DNA of 64,000 nucleotides, from NCBI GenBank assembly GCA_040398525.1, contig JBBATY010000003.1:62001-126000 (forward strand), given 5' to 3'. Of this stretch, positions 52,770-61,274 are shown in pieces. Made by a program: the position numbers and the translations under genes. How positions within the stretch are numbered: the first letter of the stretch is position 1; each line of letters begins with the position of its first letter. This DNA comes from VFMC01 sp040398525 (GTDB lineage: Bacteria; Actinomycetota; Acidimicrobiia; Acidimicrobiales; Ilumatobacteraceae). A model generated the notes under the pieces. It saw only the letters and a program-made list of their open reading frames with translations. It was not told where the DNA came from and ran no database searches.

Positions 52770-53647
52770 CCTCGCTGCAGGTGCTCGTGCCGTGCATCGG
52801 CGACCTCGAGCTGCTCGAGCTCCAGCTGCGCAGCCTGCTCGCGCAGCGCGACCCGGAGTGGACTGCTGCCGTGGTAGCCGGGTCGGCCGCCGCCGATGAT
52901 GCTCGGGCCCTGGTCGACCGGTTGGGCGATCCGCGCCTCAGCCACGTGCCGTGGGACGGCACGGCGGGGATCGGCGCCACCTGGAACCGGGCCCTCGACC
53001 TGGCCACGGCCGACCTCGTCGTGCTCGCCCACGCCGACGACGAGCTGCTCCCCGGCTATGTCGGCTGCGTGCGCTCGGCGGCAGAGCAGGCGCCCAAGGC
53101 CGCGATGATCGTCCCCCGAGCGATGACGATCGATCGAGCCGGCCTTCTCGCTCCAGGGGCCGTCGAGTGGGTGAAGGCCCGTCTCGCGCCGCGGGCGGAC
53201 GACCTGACGCTCGAGCATGGTCAGCGGGCCCTGGCCAGGCTGATGGTCGGTCAGTGGATCGTGTGCCCGGCGGTGGCCTACCGCCGCGCCCTGCTCGATG
53301 GGCAGCGCTTCTCGGTCGAGCTCGAGCAGGCCCTCGACCTCGATCTGTTCGGCCGGTTGATCCTCGCCGGGGCCACCGTGGCGGCCGCACCTGACGTGGT
53401 GTACCGCTACCGGCGGCACCCCGCGTCGCAGACCGCGCTCACCACCGCGTCGGGACGTCGGTTCCGCGAGGAGGCGATCGTGCACCGTCGGATCAGCTCT
53501 GCCGCGGCGCAGCAGGGCTGGTGGCTCGCAGCTGCAGTCGCTGCCGGACGCCCGACCAGTCGTGTGCACCGGGTATGGATCGGGCTGCAGCAGCTTCGTC
53601 AGCGATGGCGGGCGCGCGCCCACAGCCCGCGCAGCGGCGCGGTGTAG
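52766..53647 (+). CDS. family 2 glycosyltransferase
   Basis: The 293-residue GT-A enzyme begins MTSLQVLVPCIGDLELLELQ, with GIGATWNRALDLATADLVVL and the metal-binding LAHADDELLPGYVGC. It lacks a transmembrane segment. ATG overlaps the DUF2142 stop. Its last 49 bases overlap the convergent methyltransferase gene, so one 3' end is encoded on both strands. Confidence 0.87.
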   Translation: MTSLQVLVPCIGDLELLELQLRSLLAQRDPEWTAAVVAGSAAADDARALVDRLGDPRLSHVPWDGTAGIGATWNRALDLATADLVVLAHADDELLPGYVGCVRSAAEQAPKAAMIVPRAMTIDRAGLLAPGAVEWVKARLAPRADDLTLEHGQRALARLMVGQWIVCPAVAYRRALLDGQRFSVELEQALDLDLFGRLILAGATVAAAPDVVYRYRRHPASQTALTTASGRRFREEAIVHRRISSAAAQQGWWLAAAVAAGRPTSRVHRVWIGLQQLRQRWRARAHSPRSGAV

Positions 53648-54588
53648 CGCACCAGCCGGGTGTTGCGCCACGCCTCCTCGGCAGCGACCAGGTCGTCGAC
53701 ATGGCGCCGCAACACCTCGATCTCGGCATGCAGGTGCTCGATCGAGGAGTTCGCTCCGACGAGCGCCGCCTCGCGTTCGACGAGCAGGCCACGGAGCACC
53801 TCGGCATCGGCGCGAGCCGCTGCCGCATCCGGCAGCACCACCGTCGCAACATCGCTGTCGAGCAGCGTCCAGTCACCGCCCGTACGAGCTGCCTCGACCA
53901 CGAACTGGAAGGTGGTGGCCTCGGCGTCGGCCAGCAGGGCGGCGACGAGCTCGACGGGGATCTGGTCGCGAGGCAGCTCGATGCCCGATCCGAACGCCCC
54001 AGCGACGGTGCGCCGCACGGCCACCGGCTCGAGCCTCGCGGCGCGTAGCAGTTCGGCGATCGAGCGGCGGGTGAACCAGCGCAGATGGCTGTCGTCGAGC
54101 AGGCCGAGCGGCTGATAGCGCCACTCGCCGAGCAACAGCATCAACCGCACGTCGACATGGGCGACGTTGGGGATCGACAGCACCACCCGGCCATCGGGGT
54201 CCAGGACACCGAGCAGGTCGGCGAGCACGCGATCAGGGTCGCGCACGTGCTCGAGCACATCGGCCAGGACGATCACGTCGAACGGCCCGCTCACCACACT
54301 CGATGCATCGACGATGTCGAGGTCGCAGCAGTGCACCTCGGCGATCACCTGCCGCGCCGCGTTCACGGCATCAGGGTCGATGTCGATGCCCACCACATGG
54401 TTGCCGCGTTCGACGAGGTGCCGCGAGACGTAGCCGCTGCCGCAGCCGACCTCGAGCACCCGCTGGTCGCGCCCGACCAGAGAGATGACGATCCCGTGCG
54501 ACGTTCGCTCGTCGTCGGGGTCGATGTCGAACGCGTAGGTCTTGGTGGCCCTGGCGACGTCGACGACCTCGTCGTGCGTCGTGCTCAT
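53599..54588 (-). CDS. SAM-dependent methyltransferase with C-terminal coiled coil
   Basis: The 329-residue protein has a class I domain (VLEVGCGSGYVSRHLVERG, VVGIDIDPDAVNAA, DVIVLADVLEHVRDPDRVLA) to about 245, then a helical coiled coil (EVLRGLLVEREAALVGANSS, LHAEIEVLRRHVDDLVAAEE) and a basic tail RLVRYTAPLRGLWARARHR. The tail resembles one on the small coiled-coil protein at 56185. It is coupled to the tandem glycosyltransferase (ATGA overlap 54588-54585), so it probably methylates the growing glycan. Confidence 0.9.
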   Translation of the reverse strand: MSTTHDEVVDVARATKTYAFDIDPDDERTSHGIVISLVGRDQRVLEVGCGSGYVSRHLVERGNHVVGIDIDPDAVNAARQVIAEVHCCDLDIVDASSVVSGPFDVIVLADVLEHVRDPDRVLADLLGVLDPDGRVVLSIPNVAHVDVRLMLLLGEWRYQPLGLLDDSHLRWFTRRSIAELLRAARLEPVAVRRTVAGAFGSGIELPRDQIPVELVAALLADAEATTFQFVVEAARTGGDWTLLDSDVATVVLPDAAAARADAEVLRGLLVEREAALVGANSSIEHLHAEIEVLRRHVDDLVAAEEAWRNTRLVRYTAPLRGLWARARHR

Positions 54589-56177
54589 CGCAGGCCGCGC
54601 TCCACCCAGTCGTCGCGACGGGGCTCGAGGTTCTGGTTGTAGTACGGGTCCTGCTGGAGCTGGGCCGCCCAGCGCCGGGTGAGGAACCCGTACTCCTCGG
54701 CGGTCACCGTCGGATCGCGGGTCACCGACTCGAAGTGGTAGAGCTCGGTGTGCGGTGTCCAGACCTGGCGGTACCCCTCGACGTGGAGCTTCAGGTTGAA
54801 GTCGACGTCGTTGAAGTTCCCGGGCAGTTCGACGCACATCCCACCGACGGCCTCGAACACCTCGGGCCGCACCATCAGGCAGGCTGCCGTGACGCCGATG
54901 CACTCGCGGTCGATGGTGAGCATGCTGAACGGCCCCGGATCGGCGCCATCCCAGCGGAACATGATGTGGTACGGGTCGCCGTTGTAGAGGTGCCCGCCGT
55001 GTTGCAGCCGACCGTCGGCGAAGAGCAGTTTGGCGCCGACGGCTCCGACGTCGGGCTGGCGCACCAAGCCGATCATCGGGTCGAGGAACTCGTCGGAGAT
55101 CACCTCGACGTCGTCGTTGAGCAAGAGCAGCAGATCGCCGCTGGACTGCACCGCGCCAAGGTTGATCTTCTCGCTGAAGTTGAACGTCCTGTCGAACCAG
55201 ACGAGCTTGGTCGGCGTGTCGCCCGCAGCGCGCAGCATCGCCGCGACGCGATCGGCGGGGGTCCAGTCGTCGACCACGAGGACGAGCTCGATCCGTCGCG
55301 AGGTGTGAGCACGAACCGACCGGATGGCCTCGACGGCGAAGCAGCGTTCGATGCCCCACACCCGTCCGACCGACCCACAGGTCGGAATGATGATGCTCAC
55401 CAGCGGGTCGTCAGTGATGTCGCGGCGGACGCGGTAGGTGCCGAGCCGACGGCCGTGCTCGACGGTCGCGGCGATCCCGAGGCGGTCGCAGTGCGACTGC
55501 AGTGCGCGCAGCCCGGCTTCGTACGCGTAGGGCTTGGCCTCCGGGTCGCCCGCCACCGATGTCGGCAACTGCCGCCAGTGATACAGCAGGTACGGCGCAT
55601 GCACCACCCGGCGAGCCCGCTCGGTGGCGCGCAGGATGAGGTCGTAGTCCTGCGAGCCCTCGAAGCCGTCGCGGAACCCACCCACCTCGTCGAGGATGTG
55701 CCGGCTGAACACCGAGAAGTGGCAGCAGTAGTTCTGCGACCGCAGACGCTCGGGCGACCAGTCGGGCTTGTAGAACGCGTTCACGTAGCGGCCGTCGGGG
55801 GCCAGTTGGTCCTCGTCGCTGTAGCAGTAGTCGAGGTCCGGGTAGCGCTCGATCATCGTCTCGACGACTTCGAGCGCCCGCGGCTCGAGCAGGTCGTCGT
55901 GGTCGAGCAGCCCGACGTACTCGCCCGCGGCGCGGGCGAGGCCGTCGTTGGACGCCGCGACGATGCCACCGTTGGCATCGCGCTCGACCACCACGATGCG
56001 ACGATCACTCGCCGCGGCCTCGTGCAGGACGGGCCGCACGTGCGGCGAGGGCGACGCGTCGTCGACGAGCACGAGCTCCCAGTCGGCGACGGTCTGGTGG
56101 CGCACCGACTCGATCGTCTCGCGCAGCACCTCTGCGGGCGTGTCGTAGACCGGGGTGACGATCGAGAAGCGCGGCAT
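54585..56177 (-). CDS. tandem-domain family 2 glycosyltransferase
   Basis: The 530-residue protein contains two GT-A domains. The first, 1-240, has FSIVTPVYDTPAEVLRETIE, VLVDDASPSPHVRPVL and LLDHDDLLEP. The second, about 255-500, has VSIIIPTCGSVGRVWGIERC, VLVVDDWTPADRV and LLLNDDVEVISDEFLDPM. Both carry the DxD-type acidic motif, so both may be active. Such two-headed enzymes build repeating units of surface polysaccharides. Seven bases separate it from the coiled-coil gene upstream. Confidence 0.92.
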   Translation of the reverse strand: MPRFSIVTPVYDTPAEVLRETIESVRHQTVADWELVLVDDASPSPHVRPVLHEAAASDRRIVVVERDANGGIVAASNDGLARAAGEYVGLLDHDDLLEPRALEVVETMIERYPDLDYCYSDEDQLAPDGRYVNAFYKPDWSPERLRSQNYCCHFSVFSRHILDEVGGFRDGFEGSQDYDLILRATERARRVVHAPYLLYHWRQLPTSVAGDPEAKPYAYEAGLRALQSHCDRLGIAATVEHGRRLGTYRVRRDITDDPLVSIIIPTCGSVGRVWGIERCFAVEAIRSVRAHTSRRIELVLVVDDWTPADRVAAMLRAAGDTPTKLVWFDRTFNFSEKINLGAVQSSGDLLLLLNDDVEVISDEFLDPMIGLVRQPDVGAVGAKLLFADGRLQHGGHLYNGDPYHIMFRWDGADPGPFSMLTIDRECIGVTAACLMVRPEVFEAVGGMCVELPGNFNDVDFNLKLHVEGYRQVWTPHTELYHFESVTRDPTVTAEEYGFLTRRWAAQLQQDPYYNQNLEPRRDDWVERGLR

Positions 56178-56184
56178 CGGGCGG

Positions 56185-56514
56185 TCAGCGACTCAATCGG
56201 TCGAGCAGCCTGCCGACCACGGGGATGGGCGCTGTGTACCGACGCAGCCGGACCGTGAACTGGCGCTGGAAGTACATCCGGTTCCGACGCAGCCGGGCAA
56301 CCTCGGCCTCGAGCACGCGCTGCTGGCCACGAGCCGTCCCGACCTCTGCCTGGGCGCCGATGACGGCGTCGCGAGCGGTGAGCAGGTCGAGCTTGAGCTT
56401 CTGGTACGACTCCTCGCTCGGACCCACCAGTTCGCGCAGGCGGTCGACCTCCGCGCGCAGCCGGATCAGCTCCTCGTCGTCGGGCACTCGCGACATCACG
56501 GGCTTGGGGGGCAT
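56185..56514 (-). CDS. small coiled-coil protein of the glycan locus
   Basis: The 109-residue protein is a long helix (DDEELIRLRAEVDRLRELVG, LKLDLLTARDAVIGAQAEVG, QQRVLEAEVARLRRNRMYFQ) ending in TVRLRRYTAPIPVVGRLLDR. The RYTAP tail recurs in the methyltransferase at 53599 and resembles tails on other polysaccharide enzymes, so it may be a docking segment. I start at ATG 56514 because TATTCT lies seven bases upstream; a GTG at 56541 adds nine residues. It leads the operon 56514-53599. Confidence 0.72.
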   Translation of the reverse strand: MPPKPVMSRVPDDEELIRLRAEVDRLRELVGPSEESYQKLKLDLLTARDAVIGAQAEVGTARGQQRVLEAEVARLRRNRMYFQRQFTVRLRRYTAPIPVVGRLLDRLSR

Positions 56515-56520
56515 GAGCCG

Positions 56521-56527
56521 TAGAATA
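56521..56527. promoter_or_regulatory. overlapping divergent -10 elements
   Basis: TAGAATA reads as TATTCT on the minus strand (56522-56527, seven bases before ATG 56514) and as TAGAAT on the plus strand (56521-56526), a possible -10 for the methyltransferase starting at 56578 with a roughly 45-base leader. Confidence 0.45.
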
Positions 56528-56577
56528 CCCCCCTGGCTCACGGAGATCCGGGAGCCTCATCGACCCGGGGGTCGTCC

Positions 56578-57429
56578 ATGTTCCGCCGCCGCGACCGCTC
56601 TACCACTGCCTCGCCCACCGGCGCCGAACCACCTTCGGTGAGCGCCCCGGCAGTCCCGACGATCCTCGACCAGTACGTCCGATCGGCTCCGACCCCCCAG
56701 CTCGCGATCGACATCTTCGCCGGTGAATGGTCGTCGGCCCTGCCCGACCGCTTGGGGGTCACCGCAGGCGCGGCCGCTCTCTTCGCGGACGGCCGCATCT
56801 CGTGGCTGATCGAGCATCTCGGCGGAGTCGCAGGCCGGCGGATCCTCGAGCTCGGTCCGCTCGAAGGTGGCCACTCCGCCATGCTGCACGACGCCGGCGC
56901 CGAGGTCGTTGCCGTCGAAGGCAGCACGCGGGCCTACCTCAAGTGCCTCGTCGTGAAGGAGTTGCTGTCCCTGAACCGGTGCAGCTTCCTGCTCGGCGAC
57001 TTCCTCGAGTACCTCCGCACCACCGACGAGCACTTCGACGTGGTGGTGGCGAGCGGCGTGCTCTACCACGCACCCGACCCGATCGCCCTGCTCGAGGCGA
57101 TCGCCGCCGTCACCGACCGGGTCGCGATCTGGACCCATTACTTCGATGCCGACGTGGTCGGCACCGATCCGGCAAAGGCCCGTCTGTTCGAGAGCGCTCC
57201 CGAGGAGGTCGACTGGCGCGGCCACCACCTACGTCTGCATCGCCGCGCGTACCTCGAGGCCCTCCAGTGGGGCGGCTTCTGCGGTGGCCCGGAGACCTCG
57301 GCCCTGTGGATGGAGCGCGACGGCCTGATGGCTGTGCTGGGCGAGCTCGGCTTCGCCGAGGTGGCGGTGCAGCGCGACGACCCGCACCACCAGAACGGGC
57401 CGTGCATCATGCTCTGCGCCGAGCGCTGA
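56578..57429 (+). CDS. SAM-dependent methyltransferase (DUF1698-like)
   Basis: The 283-residue protein has motif I ILELGPLEGGHSAMLHDAGA, VVAVEGSTRAYLKCLVVKEL, and GVLYHAPDPIALLEAIA. Gly-rich and acidic residues fit a class I fold that often acts on sugars or lipids in surface loci. ATG 56578 has a weak GGGGG upstream. Its role is probably glycan modification, inferred from position. Confidence 0.85.
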   Translation: MFRRRDRSTTASPTGAEPPSVSAPAVPTILDQYVRSAPTPQLAIDIFAGEWSSALPDRLGVTAGAAALFADGRISWLIEHLGGVAGRRILELGPLEGGHSAMLHDAGAEVVAVEGSTRAYLKCLVVKELLSLNRCSFLLGDFLEYLRTTDEHFDVVVASGVLYHAPDPIALLEAIAAVTDRVAIWTHYFDADVVGTDPAKARLFESAPEEVDWRGHHLRLHRRAYLEALQWGGFCGGPETSALWMERDGLMAVLGELGFAEVAVQRDDPHHQNGPCIMLCAER

Positions 57430-57453
57430 CCCGGTCGTAGCGCAGGCCCTCGG

Positions 57454-57459
57454 TACACT
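57454..57459 (+). promoter_or_regulatory. -10 element of the ABC exporter operon
   Basis: TACACT nine bases before ATG 57469; no Shine-Dalgarno. Confidence 0.45.
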
Positions 57460-57468
57460 CGCAACGTC

Positions 57469-58266
57469 ATGTCTCTGCGCACGGCGGCGGCACACCGCAA
57501 CCTCCTCTACCTGCTCACGCTGAAGGAGTTGCGCACCCGCTACAAGCAGTCGATCCTGGGCTGGGCCTGGAGCCTGCTCAACCCGATCACGCAGATGCTG
57601 ATCTTCACGTTCGTCTTCCTGTACGTGTTCGATGCGGCCGCACCTGTCGGCGATCCCAGCGGCCTGACGAACTTCCCGCTCTACTTCCTGTCCGGGGCCT
57701 TGCCGTTCAACTTCCTGTCGATCTCGGTCAGCGTGGCGATCGGGTCGGTGCAGGGCGGGGCAGGTCTGATCAGGAAGGTGAGCTTCCCGCACGAGCACCT
57801 CGTGTTCTCGGTGGTCGCTGCGCAGTTCGTGACCCTGCTGATCGAGTTCGCCGTGTTGACCATCGCGCTGTTGATCGCCGGCAACATGGTGCTGCCCTGG
57901 CTGCCGGTGCTGCTGCTCGTGCTGGGCTTGTTGGCGCTGTTCACCAGCGGCGTGGCGCTGGCGCTCTCGGCCGCCAACGTGTTCTTCCACGATGTCAACT
58001 ACCTGTGGAGCATTGCGGTCCAACTGCTGTTCTACGCCACGCCCATCATCTACCAACCGTCGTTCATCACGGTCGACTGGCTGCGCGCCATCGTCGAGCA
58101 CGGCCCGACCGGCACGTTCATCACTGCCGTCCACGACATCGTCTACGACCTGCAGATGCCGGGCACATGGGTGCTCGTCCGCCTCGTGGTGATGAGCGCT
58201 GCCATGTTCGCCCTCGGGGCATGGGTGTTCGGGCGACTGTCGCCGCGGTTCGCGGAGGAGATGTGA
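57469..58266 (+). CDS. ABC-2 polysaccharide exporter permease (Wzm-like)
   Basis: The 265-residue protein has an N-terminal amphipathic region LKELRTRYKQSILGWAWSLL, the hallmark of Wzm/TagG/RfbA permeases, and six membrane helices. The segment FHDVNYLWSIAVQLLFYATP is also typical. With the downstream ATPase it should flip an undecaprenyl-linked glycan across the membrane. The stop overlaps the ATPase GTG by four bases. Confidence 0.94.
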   Translation: MSLRTAAAHRNLLYLLTLKELRTRYKQSILGWAWSLLNPITQMLIFTFVFLYVFDAAAPVGDPSGLTNFPLYFLSGALPFNFLSISVSVAIGSVQGGAGLIRKVSFPHEHLVFSVVAAQFVTLLIEFAVLTIALLIAGNMVLPWLPVLLLVLGLLALFTSGVALALSAANVFFHDVNYLWSIAVQLLFYATPIIYQPSFITVDWLRAIVEHGPTGTFITAVHDIVYDLQMPGTWVLVRLVVMSAAMFALGAWVFGRLSPRFAEEM

Positions 58267-59483
58267 TCGTGGCCGAGACCGTGCTCGACGTCGACCACGT
58301 CACCAAGACGTTCCGGGTGCACCACGAGCGCCCGACCTCGCTGAAGGAGCGCATCACCCGACGCGGACGGGCTCGCTTCGACGATTTCGTCGCCCTCCGC
58401 GACGTCACCTTCGAGGTCCGCGAGGGCGAGGTCTTCGGGGTCATCGGCCAGAACGGGTCGGGGAAGTCGACCCTGCTGAAGTGCATGGCCGGAATCCTGC
58501 AGCCGAATGCCGGGAGTGTGCGGGTGAACCGTCGGATGTCGGCACTGCTCGAGCTCGGCGCCGGCTTCCACCCCGAGCTCACCGGACGCGACAACGTCTA
58601 TCTGAACGCTGCGATCCTGGGCATGACACGACGCGACATCGCCGCACGGTTCGACGACATCGTCGACTTCGCCGGCCTCGGTGCGTTCATCGACTCACCG
58701 GTCAAGACGTACTCGTCCGGCATGTACGTCCGCCTGGCCTTCGCCGTGGCGATCAACGTCGACCCGCACCTGCTGATCATCGACGAGATCCTCGCCGTCG
58801 GCGATGTCAGCTTCCAGCAGCGCTGCCTCGAGAAGTTCGTCCAGTTCCGCGACGAGGGGCGAACGATCGTGCTCGTCACCCATGCGATGAACACGGTGAA
58901 GGAGATGTGCGACCGTGCCGTGTGGCTGACCCACGGGGTGATCACCGGCGACGGCAGCCCGGCCGAGCTCGTCGATGCCTACACCGCCTCGATGCTCGGC
59001 CCCGTACCCGAGCATCTCGACGGCACCGTCCGGCGTGGATCCGGCGAGCTCCAGGTCGAGCGCGTCGAGGTGCTGGTCGGCACCGACCCTGCACCGGTGA
59101 ACCGTGTGAGCACCGGCGACACCGTCCGTCTGCGCCTGCATCTGCGCAGTGAGCAACCCGTGCAGCGTCCCGTCATCGGTGTCGCCATCGAGTCCGTGGG
59201 TGGTGTGCTGGTCACCGCCCCCTGCACCCGCGACGTCGGGCTCATCCCCGAGTCGATCGCCACCGACACGACGGTCGACATCGAGCTGCCCGACCTGGCC
59301 CTGCTACCCGGCACGTACCACGTCCACACCATCATCTCCGACTTCTCCCGCGCCCACGGGTACGACCACCTGCACCGAGCACTGCGCCTCGATGTGATCG
59401 CCGGATCGAGCCAGGAGTCGTCCGGTCTGGTCACGATGCAGCCGCGCTGGTCGTTCGGCACTGCCGGTCCGCCCTCGGCGTAG
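58263..59483 (+). CDS. ABC polysaccharide exporter ATPase (Wzt-like)
   Basis: The 406-residue protein has an ATPase domain (Walker A GQNGSGKST, signature YSSGMYVRLAFA, Walker B LLIIDEILAVGD, H-loop THAMN) to about 250. It is followed by a C-terminal beta-sandwich (RVSTGDTVRLRLHLRSEQPV) like Wzt carbohydrate-binding domains, which recognise the end of the glycan chain. GTG 58263 overlaps the permease stop; a GTG at 58269 is an alternative. Confidence 0.95.
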   Translation: MIVAETVLDVDHVTKTFRVHHERPTSLKERITRRGRARFDDFVALRDVTFEVREGEVFGVIGQNGSGKSTLLKCMAGILQPNAGSVRVNRRMSALLELGAGFHPELTGRDNVYLNAAILGMTRRDIAARFDDIVDFAGLGAFIDSPVKTYSSGMYVRLAFAVAINVDPHLLIIDEILAVGDVSFQQRCLEKFVQFRDEGRTIVLVTHAMNTVKEMCDRAVWLTHGVITGDGSPAELVDAYTASMLGPVPEHLDGTVRRGSGELQVERVEVLVGTDPAPVNRVSTGDTVRLRLHLRSEQPVQRPVIGVAIESVGGVLVTAPCTRDVGLIPESIATDTTVDIELPDLALLPGTYHVHTIISDFSRAHGYDHLHRALRLDVIAGSSQESSGLVTMQPRWSFGTAGPPSA

Positions 59484-59553
59484 CTGCGGCACAGGCACTG
59501 CCGTCACCGTCACCACTGCGGCTCGCAGCCACCACCCGGCCGACGTTGGGGCC

Positions 59554-59559
59554 TACCAT
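59554..59559 (+). promoter_or_regulatory. -10 element of the glycosyltransferase at 59566
   Basis: TACCAT six bases before ATG 59566, leaderless arrangement. Confidence 0.5.
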
Positions 59560-59565
59560 CGGCCC

Positions 59566-60366
59566 ATGCCGCCCTCGTCGCCGACCAGCCGGGTGCTCGT
59601 GGTCGTACCGGCCCTCGACGAAGAGGCATGCATCGGACGAGTCGTCGACGACATCCGTGGTGCCGGCTTCGACTGCCTCGTCGTCGACGACGGCAGCACC
59701 GACGCGACCGCAGCGATCGCCGGGGCGCGCGGCGCCGAGGTGATCGGCCTCGGCCAGCACCGCGGCATCGGAGCGGCCTTGCGGGCCGGCTTCCGGCATG
59801 CGATCGACAGTGGCTACGAGATCGTCGTGCGCATCGATGCCGACGGCCAGCACCCGATCGACGCCTGCGCGGTGCTGCTGCACTCCATGGCCACGGGCGG
59901 CGCCGACATGGTGGTGGGCAGCCGCTTCGCGGCGCCGACCTCCTATCGCGTCCCAGCGGTGAGGCGCACCGCCATCGCGGCCCTGGCGCGATCGATCCGC
60001 CAGCAGACCGGCTGCATCGTGACCGACCCGACCTCAGGGCTGCGGGCCGTTCGCCGTCCGTTGCTCGACGCGCTCGCGACGCACCTTCCCGACCACTACC
60101 TGGGCGACACCTACGAGGTGACCCTGCAGTCGCTGCGCGCGGGCTACTCGGTCGTCGAAGAGCCCGTCGTGATGCGGTCGCGCCAGGGCGGGCGCAGCTC
60201 GGTCACCTGGCGTTCGATGGTGCGCACGTGCGCGCTGCTGCTGCGTCGACAGGAATTCGAGCTTCCTCGTGCCCCCGCACCCGCGGCAGGACGCACCTCG
60301 ATCGAACCGGCTCAGACCCCGACGAGGGTGCCGGCCGATTCGCCGACACGCGCCACCACCCGGTGA
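59566..60366 (+). CDS. family 2 glycosyltransferase (DPM1/polyprenyl-phosphate type)
   Basis: The 266-residue protein starts SRVLVVVPALDEEACIGRVV, with CLVVDDGSTDATAAIAGARG, the DxD motif RIDADGQHP and a C-terminal region without membrane anchor. This fits polyprenyl-phosphate mannosyl/glucosyl transferases that charge lipid carriers. The last 55 bases overlap the convergent oxidoreductase gene; that tail is Pro/Thr-rich and probably unstructured. Confidence 0.87.
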   Translation: MPPSSPTSRVLVVVPALDEEACIGRVVDDIRGAGFDCLVVDDGSTDATAAIAGARGAEVIGLGQHRGIGAALRAGFRHAIDSGYEIVVRIDADGQHPIDACAVLLHSMATGGADMVVGSRFAAPTSYRVPAVRRTAIAALARSIRQQTGCIVTDPTSGLRAVRRPLLDALATHLPDHYLGDTYEVTLQSLRAGYSVVEEPVVMRSRQGGRSSVTWRSMVRTCALLLRRQEFELPRAPAPAAGRTSIEPAQTPTRVPADSPTRATTR

Positions 60367-61274
60367 GGCGGCAGCAGCGAGTCGAGCTCGACAGCAGGAT
60401 CACCCGAACCGGCGATCAAGCCGAGGAAGTGCTGCAGCTGGAGCTGCAACGGCTCGCCCTGATGCCGGATGACGGGGATCTCGATGATGGTCTGCTGCCG
60501 GTAGCCCGAGTCCTGATCGGCGCTGCTCTCCTCGATGTGCCGATAGACGGTGACCGACTGCCGGAGCAGGTCGACGTCGATCGCCCGGCCCAGTTCGACG
60601 ATGCGCAGGATGCGCACCTTCCGCTGGGAGACGCGCGACACCGATGCGGTGGCGAGCTCGCCTCCCGGGAACCGCATCGACACCTCGACCATGTCCTCAC
60701 GCCCGCTCAGGCTGCGCGGGTCGAAGTACCCGTGCATCCCGTGAACGACGACCGGGTCGGCGCCGAACAAGCGCATGAGCATGTCGACATCGTGGATCAG
60801 CAGGTCGAGCGCCACGCCTGTCAGGATCCGGTCTTGGTAGGGCGAGTGGCGCACCGTGCTCGCGTGCACGGGTGCCGTGGCGATGTCGAGCGCCGTGCGC
60901 ACCGCGGGATTGAAGCGCTCGACGAAACCGCACATCAACACCGAACCCGCCCGACGCGCTGCCTCGACGATCTCGACCGATCGTTCGTAGTCGTCGGTGA
61001 GCGGCTTCTCGAGCAGCATCGGAACCCCGGCCCGGATCACCTCGAGCGCGACCTGATGGTGCAGGTGCGTCGGAGCAGCGACCACGACTGCGTCGACCGA
61101 CCCGAGGTCGGGCTCGGCGATCCACGTCGATCCGTAGCGTTCGGCGACCCGGTACCCGACATCGCTCGGGTCGGCGACCCAGGCGAGCTCCGCCCCCGAG
61201 GAGGTGGCGATCACCCGGGCGTGCAGCGCGCCCATCGAGCCGGCACCGATAAGGCCGATCCGCAGCGGGCTCAT
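60312..61274 (-). CDS. Gfo/Idh/MocA family nucleotide-sugar oxidoreductase (GnnA/WbpB-like)
   Basis: The 320-residue protein has the NAD motif LRIGLIGAGSMGALHARVI, VDAVVVAAPTHLHHQVALEV and the family's EKPL (LLEKPLTDDYERSVEI), then a C-terminal beta-sheet domain with GVALDLLIHDVDMLMRLFGA. Next to a DegT aminotransferase it should oxidise C3 of a UDP-sugar to a 3-keto sugar. ATG 61274 overlaps the aminotransferase stop (ATGA), so the enzymes are coupled. Confidence 0.92.
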   Translation of the reverse strand: MSPLRIGLIGAGSMGALHARVIATSSGAELAWVADPSDVGYRVAERYGSTWIAEPDLGSVDAVVVAAPTHLHHQVALEVIRAGVPMLLEKPLTDDYERSVEIVEAARRAGSVLMCGFVERFNPAVRTALDIATAPVHASTVRHSPYQDRILTGVALDLLIHDVDMLMRLFGADPVVVHGMHGYFDPRSLSGREDMVEVSMRFPGGELATASVSRVSQRKVRILRIVELGRAIDVDLLRQSVTVYRHIEESSADQDSGYRQQTIIEIPVIRHQGEPLQLQLQHFLGLIAGSGDPAVELDSLLPPHRVVARVGESAGTLVGV

